Assembly (NCBI GenBank): GCA_013400115.1
Contig: VXBP01008597.1
Location: 682,001 to 746,000, forward strand
Direction: 5' to 3'
DNA: 64,000 bases
DNA from: Rhinopomastus cyanomelas
Taxonomy: Eukaryota > Chordata > Aves > Bucerotiformes > Rhinopomastidae
The translations under genes were made by a program, and so were the position numbers. The notes beneath the pieces are model-generated. The model was not told the origin of the DNA and did not search any database. It saw only the letters and a program-made list of their open reading frames with translations. Below are positions 1 to 13,310 of the stretch, piece by piece (within the stretch, counting starts at the first letter, position 1; each line of letters begins with the position of its first letter).

Positions 1-686
1 ATGTAAGTCAAAGCAATCCATCATAACTGCATTAATACACAATGTGCTTCCGAAACTTAAAAGGCTGGTTACCCTGTGGAAATACATGCAGACCTCTGCG
101 AAGCCTGGTAGATTGCCATATATGCCTATAAATATGTAAGTACTTGTATATAACTATTGATACGCTTAAGCGGCTAACCAATTTTCTTTGAAAATGTGTA
201 TATTCTGTCGCTATTCAGCATAATTAATAACATCTTCCACTACACAGAAAACACCATCTATCTTAATTATTTTCTCACCGATTATGCATAAAATGTATCT
301 GCATGTTAGTGTCTGAGAATCAAAAGCTGAACATAAAAGTACAAAGAGTTTTGAAAGTTATTGGAATAAACATATAGGGCTACTTCATTTTGCATTTTAA
401 AAAGTCCAATAAATGTTAGGAGGTAAAAGAACCAATAAACAAAATAATTGTGTTTAACAGAAAAAAACCTATGCCATAGCTGTTTCTCTGCATGGTTATG
501 TGAGGGTATGGTAGTAAAAATAACCAAAATGATTTTTGAAAGCCAGTTTTAAAATAGTTTCTCTCTGTACTGCAATGCACAGTAAGGCATGACATGGGTT
601 TAATTGTGTTAATACAAACTCTTATCTTCAAGGAGCAACAGTAGCAAAAGGGTAATTTCTAACACCCAATTTTATTAACTTATCAC

Positions 687-727
687 AGACATATGGTGTC
701 TATATTTTGAAGACATATGGTGCCTAT
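687..727. repeat. 17-bp imperfect tandem duplication
   Basis: AGACATATGGTGTCTAT at 687-703 recurs as AGACATATGGTGCCTAT at 711-727, one mismatch, with a period of 24 bases. Confidence 0.85.
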
Positions 728-824
728 TCTCCACTCCATTAAATCCTGGCTTGCATCAGACACAGAGAAGTCCACTTGGCCAATTAACTACAGAGAAGAT
801 GGGAGTCCTACATTCAACACTTGT

Positions 825-828
<4 letters not shown>

Positions 829-856
<28 letters not shown>
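829..856. repeat. (TC)14 microsatellite
   Basis: An uninterrupted run of 14 TC units, 28 bases, in otherwise unique sequence. Likely length-polymorphic. Confidence 0.97.
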
Positions 857-2545
857 ATGACAACTAAGCATTTTCCACAGCCAACCATAGTCAAAATGGA
901 TGGATAGTTCTTGGTGCAAAGCCATACTGTGAGAAGCAATTTTACTACCAAAACAGTGCAAATTCCAGGCTATGGGGACAGGATCCTGCTGGTCTTCAAT
1001 TCTTGCATTTGTAATTTGGTCACTGCCCAGACTGAACTGTGGGTATACAGGCAGTCAAACCCAGCAACACTGTGATCTTAACATCAAGCAGGAGTCATCT
1101 CCTTAGCACAAAGTTCAACCAAATGACTGAGGAAAACTGCTGATAATTCATGTCTCTCACATGGAAAAGCACCCAAACCATGACTGCAGTGCACAAACAC
1201 ACAACCTCCTTCATTTCCCATCTGTGCTCAGAGGATACCCCAATGTTCTGAGAGATGAAAGGATCCAAATGTCCACTCAGAAGCCTCAAACATAGTATAT
1301 CTCCTATTATGTCATAGGACATCTCTGTGTGTAATATTTCCAACCACCTGGCTCTATGTAGCCCTATGCAGAGGGACAGTGTTACACAACAAGCCCTTGG
1401 AATTACCTCCTAGAAGCCCTTCTCTTATAATGCAAAGAGACAGGGCACTGAAGTGTGCGCTCTCCTACCGGGAACACAGCTATCCTTTTCAAATGCCACA
1501 ATGCCCGAGACAGGTACACGCAGGAGAAACTGTGAAAATGACCACAGTATGTAACTAAGCGGAGTCACTTCTGCACTGTTTTATGTTGCAAATGAACATC
1601 TAGAAATAAGTCTGACACTAAACGGAACAAACAATTCAGCCCATTTCCTATTACTCTTATTTGTATAAAGATGACAGTAGGAATTACTGCCTTTGAGTTC
1701 TACTTCCTTCCTCTTACACTGAAAGCACATAGAGAAAAATATAGCTATCAAAGATCACTATCAGATATGTTCAAACATTTTTTGGTGTTTGAAAAAATCT
1801 AACCACTTGTGCATGATAAATCCCTTAGTTATCATCTACCTTTAACATTATCAGGAGTTGTTAGCAGGCAATTCATAAAGAGGAGAGGCAGAAAGCATTT
1901 GAAGAACAAACTGCTTATTGCAAAAAGCTTGCCTGGTTCTCAAGTCAGCAGTTTGCTGATGAGACAAGCAGAAAAGCTGTCTACATGGGAATAAGAGGCG
2001 TGACCTAACAGATAACTTCAGGGCACCGAAGGTTTACTCCATTATAACATGGAAAATCCAGACAGCTTTTACAAGACACCAGATGGCTCTTCAAGCTGGA
2101 TTTTAATGTAACAACCAATTATATAGACTCACATTATGCCACAACCTATTGCTGCTTTCACAGTCTAACATGCAGCTGCAGGAAGTACCGGCAGCTAAAC
2201 CATTTTGTCAGCTTCTGTCCTGAGACATCAATATAGCACAGGCATGTCAAGAGGGTCATCCGAAAGATAGGCTAGCAGAACAGAGGACTATCCAATGCAG
2301 GAAATATTCTGACAGCAGATGCTTAGTCAGAGGGATTATGAACATTGCAACTATATCCATTCTAACCCTAGACTGTATCTTCCATCTTGCAGAGATTTAG
2401 AGGTATCTAGAGTGGAAGGTTTCATCTAGATAATAAAGATTCACAGATACCAATGGCCCTTTCTCCTACAAATCTGCTTCTTTCATACTTACTATGGCTT
2501 GTGAACCAACAGGTAGCCATTACATATCCTACCCTTTTCACTTAC
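857..2545. other. Anonymous AT-rich sequence
   Basis: No CR1, tRNA or credible long frame. A donor-like AAAG|GTAGAT on the minus strand near 1836-1841 has an open frame behind it but no supporting acceptor. The lower part would be intron of the minus-strand gene if the 2546-2650 exon is real. Confidence 0.4.
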
Positions 2546-2650
2546 CTTGTTTCCAGTCTTTGTGAGCTAGTGGGTCTGCTCCATTATAGCTTCTAACAAG
2601 CAGACTAGGGGGCATGAAGCCCTGAAATTCACTGTCACTGCAAATCCTTT
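2546..2650 (-). CDS. Possible coding exon downstream of the 11.3-kb exon, same minus-strand gene
   Basis: The minus strand shows a consensus donor (AAACAAG|GTAAGTGA, GT at 2545-2544). The frame leading into it is open for about 40 codons and reads like protein (pieces ICSDSEFQGFMPPSLL and NGADPLAHKDWKQ). An acceptor at AAAG|AAAGG (exon start 2650) gives a 105-nt phase-1/phase-1 exon, which would join the 11258-11464 exon in frame. An alternative acceptor at AATAG (exon start 2669) gives a phase-0 start, and a third at TTTCAG lies further in. All have only moderate pyrimidine tracts. The length, the donor quality and the phase match argue for a real exon. The product is not recognised. Confidence 0.35.
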
Positions 2651-3607
2651 CTTTAGTTCCAGACAAGAGCTATTATGCTGACCCCGTGAAATTTGCATTT
2701 CTCTACAAAAAATAAACATGGAGCAGTGAATCCCACCCTAATGTATCATAGGAAAAGAAAAAGTTCCAGCCACTTTATCAGTGTGTGTGAAGACCTAATT
2801 AGGGAGAGGTTAAGATCATTCAGTTACAAATTGGAGCTGAAGAATAGATGCAGTGTTTATGTACTGATTGTGCAAAACCACTCTCTCTCAGATTTTTATT
2901 CTGCGTTGGAGACTACCTCGTGAGCAGCAACAATACTGGTGCAGCTGACTTTCCGTTCAAAGTTCTACAACCTACTGTAGCTACCAAGACCTGTTAAGGA
3001 GAAATAGAGCACTTTGCCATTAAAGTGCATAGATTATTTTTGGGCTGTTCACACAGGATGCCCATCCAAAAGAGATTATTTTTATTTTCTTGATTGGCAA
3101 TAAGCAGAGTCTCCCTTAAGAGAGCATCTGAATGGCAAATGTAAGAATTAAAGAGCATTAAAAGTATGTGCAGTTTTGAACCCCTCTTTAAATCCTTCCA
3201 GTCTCTTCAAAGTGCAGGTTACTTGTTTATGCCATCAGACTAAAAGGTGCTGAATGCCTTTCCTGTTCTTAGTTACTTTCCTAAAGGAAGTTCTAAAAAA
3301 AGTGCTAAACTGCAGTGCAATATCCCTTTTTCTAAGTACCCCGAGTATTACCAGTAATGAAGACCTCAAAAATACACATGCGTTGTACTCCACTGAGCGC
3401 CTGAAGCATAGCACAGTACAGAACTGCATATGCTAAGGATGTGACTAGCAAATATTGTGCCCCTGTGAAGTTATCTAGCATACAGAGAACAGCTCTTCTT
3501 TCCTGAGACATCCACATGGCACACAGAAGGGCAGTGTGTTCCTTCTTTCCTGGAAGAAGGAACAAGCCTTTGCTTTGCTTCTGCCCTTACACCTGTCACA
3601 AACTGTG

Positions 3608-3677
3608 ATGATGGATGATTGGACTAGACGATCTTTCGAGGTCCCTTCCAATCCCTAATGTTCTGTGATTCTGTGAT
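3608..3677 (+). mobile_element. CR1 LINE 3' tail
   Basis: The last 70 bases of a plus-strand CR1: the 'ggattggactagacgatc' block, 'ggtcccttccaat', and the octamer tail TTCTGTGATTCTGTGAT. Severely 5'-truncated and non-coding. It is the only plus-strand member of the low-divergence group in the window. Confidence 0.85.
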
Positions 3678-5737
3678 GATGAGTTTATGCAATTCTTTTG
3701 GTGGTTTTTTGGCACCATGTTACATTGTCCGGGTTGGAGTTTCTGATGGGTTGTGATGCATAGATGCGCTGACCTGTATCATATTTATTTACTCATGGGG
3801 AAGATCCCTACACTTTTTTTTTTTAATTATGAAGAAAGCTCTAGCTTAATTTTGAGATTTCTAAATGAATCACCAAAACTGGTGTTAGAGAAGGGATCAT
3901 GTTATCTTTCAGACCGGAATACAGGTTTTGTGGAAATCAGTAACGCTGTGGAGCCTTGTCAGGGTCAAACATCTTTTCTGATCCTGAAAGCATCTCTGCC
4001 ACAGTAGAAGCTAGTTGTTCTATCTTTTGACACTCTACCTGCAAGAATCTTGGCTTGGAATATATTAAACATATTTCACAACATAAATAGAGACTTACAT
4101 AATACTAAGACCTATTTAAGCAAGAAATACAGAGCTAAGATAAAACCATATTTTTCAGTCAAGCATTAGAGGAACATAATAACTGGTTATCCAAATTCTC
4201 TTTCATTTTTTCTTGAATGATAAGCTATTCCCTTGAGTAAAAGGTCATTACTTTCATGGAAACATTGCAAAATTATGTATGCATGTATATAGCCTATTTT
4301 CTCCAGTAAAACCTACAGTAGTCAAGAATGTTCTTACATGTTTCAACACTGTTATGGCACACTGGCCTCAACACATTGTGACCTGGCCTCAGGATCTGCA
4401 ATACTCTGTTTAGTGGCAAGCTACATCTGGCTGCCTGTCCATGTTTGGACAAGTTTCCTTTTGTGAGCAAAGCCAGTGTGGAACCACAAAGAACATGCAC
4501 AGAGAGCAGCATTTTGCAGCCTTTATGAGGCAACTACACGCAGTAAACTAGCAACAGCTACGTGAATTGAAGTCTACAGGTGAGCTGTACTGATTTTAAA
4601 GTAACCATAGTTGATTGAAGAGTGGATGAGAGAGCATTTTACAATAGCAGACAGGACACTGATCAAAGCACAAAGGAAAAGAAGACTTTGAAAAGAGATT
4701 CGTTTAAAAATGCATACTCCCCAGTGAAGTAGGACACCTTCACAGCCATCACTCAAAATCATTAATGTTATTTTTGAACCCCTTATTGAGAGTGTGCACA
4801 GGTCCAAGCTAGAATCAGTACTTGTGTGTGTCATGTGCAGCACAAATTGATAGAGGGATGAAATTCTTCTTTCTAAATTAAACAAGGTAATTAGTTTAGA
4901 AATAAACATTGCGTTATTCTCTAGCTTATATTTTTTAACATGTTGTTTGCAAAACTGTTCTCCAAAATGCTAACAGGAACATTTAAAGACATTTTAGCTC
5001 AAGAACAAAGAAGTGGCTTTTGCCCTAGAAAATAAAGTGATAAATTAAATGGGCTGAATGACTAAGCAAAGTGATACAAGATTTCGGGCTCTGCATCCTC
5101 TGCTAGACATTTCCGCTCTTAAGTTCAAAGAGCTGCATAATCACTGTTGATGACCTGTCACTCAGCCCAGGGACAAAAGGTCCTCATTAGAACTGAAGCA
5201 AACGTTTCCTCTTAGGAGCTTTGCAGAGGCCCCAGAGCACCAAGTTAGGGGAATGAACTGTCAGTGTTCAGCAGATGGGTTTCGAGCTCACACTTGGTAT
5301 AGACGGGAGAAATTTTGCTTGGTGCATTGAACTTGTGTTATATTACACACAGGCCACAGATAAAAAGTTATGTGTGTAGACTGGTTTCTTTGACATTAAT
5401 GTCTCTTCTGCATAGGGACATTTCTTGTAAATATATTTTGTGGTAATATGAATATTAGCTTAATGAAGGGAATATTAAACTTCTTTGAAACCTGCTTCCT
5501 TTTTCCATGCTTCATTCCACATGGGAGGAATTTCTATATACACCCAGCAGAAGGCATATTGGAAAAGCCTGCTCCCCAGATAACATTAGACAAGTTAAAT
5601 AACAGCACTGCTGTCAGCATGAACTCAAATATTCAGGTGAGTTTACATCAGCCATGCCCACATGATACATACATTTGCTGCCAACAAAGATTTGTATGAT
5701 AGAGTTTTCTGGCAGAACTATTTGCAAAATGTTATTA

Positions 5738-5774
5738 CACAGAATCACAGAACATTAGGGATAGGAAGGGACCC
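5738..5774 (-). mobile_element. CR1 LINE 3' tail, very short
   Basis: Minus-strand CR1 end recognised from 'cacagaatcacagaacatta' and 'ggaagggacc'. Homology stops after about 37 bases, leaving only the tail. Confidence 0.75.
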
Positions 5775-8700
5775 GATGTGTGCCACACCTCACACCAGTC
5801 AGGAAAGAAAAGAGATGGTGATATAATCCACCAAATCACATCCAATTAACACAGATCTTCTGAAGAGCATTCACAACCAAATGTGGAGGCTGACAAGCAT
5901 GTGCACATTTTGTGATGAGAAAAGGACCTCTTTTTGCACAGTAAATTACAATTTTTAAAGGACTGAGTTCTAGCTTCCTTGATGATTCAAAGTTCATTAA
6001 GTCATGACTAAGCTCATTAAGCATACATTTTCTTTTTTGCTTTCATTTCGATGCCATAGTTTCAAGAACCATGTATTTCTCTTTGCCTCTCGAGTGTTCT
6101 GTTGGCTAACACCACACCACCAGCTTGCTCTCTTATTTTCATGCCCCTTAAGTACAGGTATCAAAAAAAATGCTATGATTTGATGAGCAATAAAAAAGTG
6201 GATCAAAAATTCAAGAAAAGCGTGCCTAACACAAACATATCTTCCTTTAACACTCCAACATTTCTGGCATCACTTGTCACAAAAAGCTGCCGAAAGAGAT
6301 TCTCAGAGAATTCCCCAATTAGACCCCATCAAACTTTAACCACAATGCAAGAAATCAGCCCTTTCAGTAGGTGTTTCCTTGCCATTGGTATAAAGTTATT
6401 CTAAATATCATGGGTATACCTATACAATTTCAGGAAGTGAGGAATGCCTGTTCCTATAATAATAATAATATACTATTTCTAGTAATTTTTTTTGCTTTCT
6501 GGAGTGAAGACTCTGTATGTAACATATTTACTACATTCTGGTAATAATTTCAAAGACAACTGTTCTTGTTGTAAATGTAGTTTGTTTGCAGATCTGATTT
6601 GTCACAAACTCTATAGATGAATATCTACATAATTATATATACACTTCTATATAAACCTCAAAATGTATTAGCTTTTAGCAAGGGGCCTTTACAGGAAGCA
6701 CGGAGGAAAAAAGATCGTTTTGGCAAACTTCTCAATTCCTGCTACTACAAAATGGGTAATAAGAATTGCAAGTAGAGAAAAACTACCATTCCAGTTTCAC
6801 ACAATGGAAGGATTCATTGTACTGATGCTTAGACTTATTACATAAAGCAATTTTTCCACAGACAGTAAATTTAATGACTCTTGGAGAAACCAGATTTGAC
6901 AAGATACGCAGAGTCAGAGAATAAAGGAACTTATCTCCAAGAAGTAAGGTAACACTGTCCTGTTTTGGAATAGAAATCATCAATGGAAAGAGGAAGAAGA
7001 AACACAGAAACTGAGTCCAGTTACTCCATAACAAGGTGCAACATCACCAGAAGTGAGGCAAGCATGTTTTTTTGTCCCCAGACCTATCTCAATCTGACAT
7101 TCAGTGAATGAACTGGAATGACAATTCAACCTCCTCTAGGCTTGTTCAGCACTTGACTGTACTGCTCTCACAGACAATCCACCACCAGCATTTTCAAAGT
7201 AACCCTTCTGTGTACAGATACAAACCATCTTCAGAAGAGTTGTAAGAAGCCAAATACTTGCCCCAAATGCTTTGAACCCTGTACTTGGGGAGACCCTATT
7301 GGCTGCAATGTACCACAGCAGGGTGATGGTAACATGAGATTTCTCAAAAATAAGAGCACTATCCCCTATGATTGTGGGAGGAAAGCAGACTTACATCTTA
7401 CTGCATCTAAATCTAACATCTGATCATTTTACTTGATTTTGCTTTTCTTCCAGGAGGAACTTTCCCCATAAAGGTGTGCTGACAGAGACATCATGAGCTT
7501 TCACCACTAATATCCACTGTCTTCTGTAATTTGTTCATTTTACTTAGAGTTTTATTTCAGTTACTTGATACCTTCTGGTCTGCTTAAAATTAGAAGTCGG
7601 ACTTGTTTCTTTTTGTGGCTAAGCAGCTCTTCTTTGCAACATTATACAAGGCTTTTTTAAATTGATTTTTTAATAAGGGGCACATTACAGACAACTCATC
7701 ACTCAGTAGACACTCTAACACTCAGAGAACAGCAGAATTTGCTACCCTCAGGCTCCTCAGCAGCTATGAATACAACCAGCAGGGAAGCAAGCTGAAAAGG
7801 AGTGCTGTAACAATGCAAAATATCTATAGCTCGTCCTGCTTAGCATGTAGCTACTTATGGACTTCAGTGAAAGGAAAAAAATGTCAATTCAGAAAGATTG
7901 AATGATAAATAATAAAAAGTGTCATTCTAGAATAAGTGGCCAAAGCAATACATGGTGAATGGCAGCAGTATGCTGTTAAAGAGAAAAAATAATACACTCA
8001 CTCATAGTTATCATTTTATCAAGAACCTTTTCTTTCTGTGGTCTAATTTCTCTGAGCGATAAGAATTAGCAATGCCATTGTAAGTCCTCAGGATACCTTT
8101 CTGTACAATCTGTGATGTCAGGCTGCTTCCATGTTCAGAGTATTTCATAACTGGACAAAGGAAATCTCAGACTGAGTATTATGTACACTATTCCATCAAG
8201 ACCTACTAGATTGTGATAACAGCACCACAGTAGAAGAAAGAACCCCAATTGTATGAGATATTTAAAATTAGACTGAACAAAAACCTGATGAATTTATTGT
8301 ATGTGGTAGCTGAAGTATAGCTTGGAAAATGGTGGTGTAAGAGCTACTACCTGAGTAATGATTATATGTCAGAACATCTCTCTAAAATACCAAGCTACTT
8401 ATAAAGTACTGTGCTAGGTAAGGCACTGCCACTGGTCAGCTCCTGTATTAGTCTAATTATTTATTAAGCTACAGTTGCTAGTTTGTGACTTTTTTAAGAA
8501 CTAACAGCATATGATTTTGTATTTAAATTCAAAAGTTCTCTTAAGAGTGCTATTTATTACTGATGCTGCCTGACTATTATCTTTCTTAGGCTCTACTTGA
8601 ATAGAGCTCAAATGTTTACGCATAATTTGAACACAGGGACAAACTTAGGGTTTTTATAGAGAATTTAAAAGTCAGGCCAAAATAATAAAACCATTACATA

Positions 8701-8964
8701 AGTACAAATGATGCAATGACATCGTTTCATTAAGAAGACACAATTTTGTTAAGGGAAGACTCCTGTCATAAAACATATTCATAAAAATCTGCAGCCTTTA
8801 AGGCTCAGGATACTATTAACTGCTCTTAACTTCAGATAAGCTCATAATATCAAAAGAATCTTTAAAGCAGATTTTCTGTAGGATATAGATCCTGCTCTCT
8901 AAGAAGCAGAATATGGTAGACAAAACTAATCTGATATGACTCTACTGGAAAGCGAAATATCTGC
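5775..8964. other. Anonymous intergenic or intronic sequence
   Basis: 3.2 kb without recognisable repeats except the (TAA)5 tract. Small frames (6102-6404 plus, 6783-7034 minus) have no coding-like composition and no splice context. Confidence 0.4.
6457..6472. repeat. Short (TAA)n microsatellite
   Basis: About five TAA units in 'cctataataataataatata'. Confidence 0.8.
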
Positions 8965-9844
8965 TTCAATATCTGTGTACCCTGATGAAGTCTGATGATG
9001 ATACCAAACTGAGCAAGGAAATGGACATGTTTCTGCAGGGTGACCTGTACAGTCTAGAACAGTGGGTGAACAAGAATCTTATGAAGTTTGACACGGACCA
9101 GTGTAAGATCCTATACCTGGGAAACGTAATTCTGAGGTGTAGCATGGATTAGGATCTACCTGGCTGAAGACAAGTTCTGTAGAAAGGGACATGGGCATCC
9201 TGGAGGACAACAAGCTCAGGATGAGTGAGGCAAAGGAAGCCAACAGGGTGCTGGGTTGCATCAACAGAGTCATCATCAGCACAGAGAAAGACGTTCTCTC
9301 ACTCAGTTCAGCATTTGTCAACCCAGACCTGTAATACTGTGTTCAGTTTTGGTATCTGCTATAAGAAAAATGATGTGAATGGACTGGAGTGGGTCCAGAG
9401 AAGGGCCACAAAGATGATCAAATGTCTAGGAAGCCTACCATATAAGGAAGGGCTGAGAGAATCTACGTTGTTCAACCTTTGAGTACAGAAGACTAAGATG
9501 AAACCTTACTTACCACTATGTTCCAGTATTTAGAAGATAGCTACAGAGAAGGTGGAGACTCCTTTTTTTTTTACAGGGATTTACATGGAAAGGCTGAGGG
9601 ATGATGTGTACAATTTACTCATGGGGAGATTCCAATTAGATACAAGAGGAAAATATTTCACAATGGGAAAAATCAGTCATTGGAATAATCTCTCCAGGGA
9701 AGTGGTGGATTCCCTATCACTGGATAATTCTAAGATTCAGTTGGATGAGGTGCTGGGCCATCTTATGTAGAATGTGCTTTTGACAAGAAAAGTTGAACCA
9801 GATGGTTCTTGGGGTCCCTTCCAACCTAGTATTCCATGATTCTA
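8965..9844 (+). mobile_element. CR1 LINE, 5'-truncated, with decayed reverse-transcriptase end
   Basis: About 880 bases of plus-strand CR1 starting near the catalytic region of the reverse transcriptase. GATGATGATACCAAACTGAG encodes the DDTKL core that follows the FA of the YADD-type box. Downstream come the conserved QWVNKNLMKFD-like segment, the 'gggtccagagaagggccacaaagatgat' stretch (QRRATKMI) and the C-terminal 'ctccagggaagtggtggattccctatcactgg' block. It ends in the 3' UTR with 'ttccaacctagtattccatgattcta'. Frameshifts and stops break the frame into pieces (for example 9225-9482 and 9552-9770), so it is dead. Divergence from the young tails shows an older subfamily. Confidence 0.9.
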
Positions 9845-11257
9845 AGTTCCTCAGAGAATTGTAACTCAAATGATGCCTAATAACGAGCTCCACTTTAGGA
9901 AATCTGTAGAATCTACCAACAACAGGGATCTTTTCTCAATCTGAACCCAGCATATATTGTTGCTGCATTATTTACTCTTAAAGCACAGGCCATGTCTATC
10001 AACGCAGAGGTGTAGAGTATGTAGCAGTCTGAAATGAACACAGTTACTGTGCATGTTTAAGGTACTTTTTTCACAAATTATAATGCAAGTTTGAGGTCCT
10101 TGTTTTCAATCTTTTAACATGCTGCAGTCATGATTATATGATTATGTGTCTTTAGCAATAATATTTCTGCAGTAGTAATTTCTGTACTTTGAAGAAAACA
10201 CATAAAAGCTGAAAAAACAGGACAAATGTGAACAGAGGAACTGAAATAAACAAAGCATATGGTTATGAATCACTAAATTCTTAATCTGTGTTGACAAAGA
10301 CTGTGGTGACTAAATAGTATGGGTGCATGAAACTTATGGCAGTAGTCCTGCACAGCAATGCAATAAGCAATGCAATAATCTACATTTTCAACCTCTACAA
10401 AAATTAGGCCATTTACTAGATTTGCAAGGTAGTAGAAGGGGTCTGCAGGAAGAACTGTCTGTCTTGCATTAATAAACTGCCCTGATGAACCCCATTTAGG
10501 GCACACAAGTTGCATCATGCAGTTTCCTGGGGAGCAATGCTGGAGGAGTATTGAGACCCTCCAATACAGAAGCCAGAAAACTGACTTCATGGGCAGCCTT
10601 ACTTTGCTCTGCTTGGCAAAGAACTTTTAATTTTCACTATGAAGAATGACTGAGAATGGCCAGCACAAATGTACTCCCCTGTTATAAGAAAAGATACTTC
10701 TGAAATAGCTCTGGCAATTAGCATAACAAGGAATGAACTCATGATGTCAATTAGAATTTGATGGTTCCCAGGAGATTCTGTCTTTCTTTTATATAAATTC
10801 ATTTTTTAACCAGTTCTGTGTTGTAAAATCTCCTTCAGATCCAGAGATTTTGTTTGCATTCTAGCAGCAAGACTTTGATCTATGCCCTGGATTATGTCTT
10901 TGCTCAAAATCGACATTAATGTCAACTACTGAGTTCCACAGTGGATGTCCGTAGCTGCTAGAGCATCTCCATTAGCTCAGCTTATCAAAATTAAACATAT
11001 ATATAAGTGAAGTAGTCTTAAAAAGCTATAGCCCAAAGCTCTCAGGGCATTAACATTTTGTATACCACTCCATGTGGTATGTTTTTTTATGATTAAACTT
11101 ATATTTATATTTCCCACTTTCAGCTGTCCTAACTGTTGTTACTCTCTACAGTCTGTGACTAACAAAACCATACCAAGCATCGGCAAAACATCAATTGATA
11201 GCTCTGACAATCACACAAGAAATGGAACTGCAAAAGTGGTCAGGGCAAACCTGTTAC
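9845..11257. other. Anonymous sequence, probably intron
   Basis: Nothing recognisable apart from the 105-codon minus frame 10590-10273, which has an arbitrary-looking composition. If the 11258-11464 exon is real, its downstream intron starts here on the minus strand. Confidence 0.4.
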
Positions 11258-11464
11258 CTGGCTGATGGGTTTTTGTTTTTCCACCAGTGACTGCTGAAAT
11301 ACTAGATCCAGAAGATGAGGCTTCCATCTTTATTGACCTTCTGACTTGCGGGACTGAAGGATGCCTGACCACAGGCGGACGTTGTGACACTGGGTAGCTT
11401 GCTGCAGTTCGCCTCTGACAGATTTGCACACGCTTTTCAGCCCCATGAATAGATAAACTTATAC
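11258..11464 (-). CDS. Probable internal coding exon of an unrecognised minus-strand gene
   Basis: On the minus strand a strong acceptor (TTCTTATTCCTGTCAG, AG at 11466-11465) opens an exon of 207 nt that closes at a good donor (CAG|GTAACAG, GT at 11257-11256). The frame is open throughout. It starts with two bases completing a split codon and ends one base into the next, so it is a symmetric phase-1 exon of 69 codons. The product is rich in Ser, Pro, Arg, Val and Lys (segments such as RRTAASYPVSQRPP and EASSSGSSISAV, ending GGKTKTHQP), which looks like a disordered linker rather than a folded domain. Several CpGs are kept in an otherwise CpG-poor area, as expected for constrained coding sequence. 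I do not recognise the protein. No domain, start or stop lies inside the exon. A chance ORF flanked by fortuitous splice sites is the alternative. Confidence 0.55.
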
Positions 11465-13112
11465 CTGACAGGAATAAGAATTAGTGCTGTTAGATACAGG
11501 AGACCAGCACAGAATAACTAAAATACAAAAATTACCACAGCTTAATGGAGCTGAAACAACCTTGAAAAAAAAAAACCAGCCAAACTATAAAATCATAACT
11601 TTTTTAGGTAAAATATGAACATCTTTGCTGGTATTCTGCAGACATTAGAGTTAACCACACTAATAGATATTTAAATTTATACAGTCATGGTTTACTGCAT
11701 TACTGGCCTACAGAAGGAATTATCTTCCATTCCTTCAAAAAAGACCCACACAGCTCCTGCAGGATGATACTAATGAGGCAACTACTGCAGAATTTATTAC
11801 ATGACCATTCCCTGATTGATGGGCTAGAACTTAACAATTGTTTATTTTCTTCTGAGCATTCTGAGATGTTAGGAACAGATGCTACACTTTAGATGGCAAC
11901 CAGCTTTTAAAGAAAAAAAATAAAGCTCTGTTTTAAGGAAAACAGTAAGGCTACAAGCAACAACAACCTTAAAATTGACCTTAAGCTTGAAAAACAACTC
12001 CACTTTCACCAGTCCTGTGAAACATTATGTACAACACTGGAAACTGTCTTTTACACCACACAGTCTCAAATTTGTCAACCTAGACAATTTACAAACAAAA
12101 ACAGTGATGAAAAACGAGCTTTACCTTTCTAAACAGAAAAGCAAAGTTGTCTATTGTACAGTCTTAGAAAGAAACTCTATCTTACAGTAAAATAGGTTGA
12201 TTCTGACTTTGTTATGTTCATATTGATGCAATTGTTCCAACTCAATTGGAATTAGTCTCAGCATACTCTGATGAAAACCTCTAGAAAAGCTCTTTGGGCA
12301 ACAAAGCTGAGTGATAATTCCATGCTATTGTTTTACACTTAATTTAACAATGACTCTTACTGCTTTTATCAGCAACCAGCCTTTGTTTCGAAAAACAAAT
12401 AAAAACCTTAAAATAGATATACTTGTTTCTATATCTACTGAGCAGCAGACAGAAAAGCAGTCCCTAAACACCGGAATTGTCACTACTGTAAGTGTGACAA
12501 TATAAGTCGCAGTCACTCAAAATCACTCAACATGATTGACTAGACTGTTCATTTGTGTGAAAGGGGTCCTTCACTGAAATGTTCTAGAAAGTTTTAATGA
12601 CTCTGCTCTTCCAGATCCAGTGAAAGACAAGGTATGCAAATGTCCATGTCATAAAAGACATTTTGAATGTCTGAAATCTTAATACATTTTGATCCATAAT
12701 ATACTACCAAGGAGAAGAGAGGTGCTGCTTTATGTAAGCAGATTGTGAAAATGGAGGGCTGCACATGTGAGAAAAGGTAATACAACATTCTCTCCTTTAA
12801 GGTAGCCTTGCCCATCCAGAATTGAAGATGCATCCCATTATTTGACTTTGCTGCACTTCACAAGAGCTGACTTACTGTAGGAAGTGTGAAGGGATGAGGA
12901 CTGTCCTGCAGCAACTGCTAACATACCTCCTGCTTATAGAACTACTGTAACTGTCTAAACACATCACACCTCTAGCACAGACAGCAAGTCCCAGCCACCT
13001 TATTCAGCTGGGGAAAGGCAGCATAGTCATCCACACGAGCAGAATGATAATGAGCATGCCTGGACAACAAATTTCTTCGACAATGTTAGCCATGAGGGGC
13101 TTCAAACAGTGA

Positions 13113-13310
13113 GAATCACAGAATGTCTTGGGCTGGAATGGACCGTTAAAGGTCATCTAGTCCAGCACTCCTGCAGTGAACAGGGACATCTCTAACTAGA
13201 TCAAGTTCCTCGGAGCCCTGTCAAGCCTAACTTTGAATGCCTCCAGGGATGGAGCTTCTACCACCTCTCTGGGCAATCTGTTCTCTCCACAAAATGAGCT
13301 CTTCTTGTGC
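13113..13310 (-). mobile_element. CR1 LINE 3' end, older subfamily
   Basis: Minus-strand CR1: 'gaatcacagaatgtcttgg', then 'ggtcatctagtccagcactcc', and the conserved 'gcctccagggatggagcttctaccacctct' region that encodes the end of the CR1 polyprotein. Broken off after about 200 bases. Non-coding. Confidence 0.88.

Noticed and set aside
4574..4909. 111-codon minus frame as a gene
   Set aside because: Hydrophobic, arbitrary composition in AT-rich DNA, with no splice or start context.
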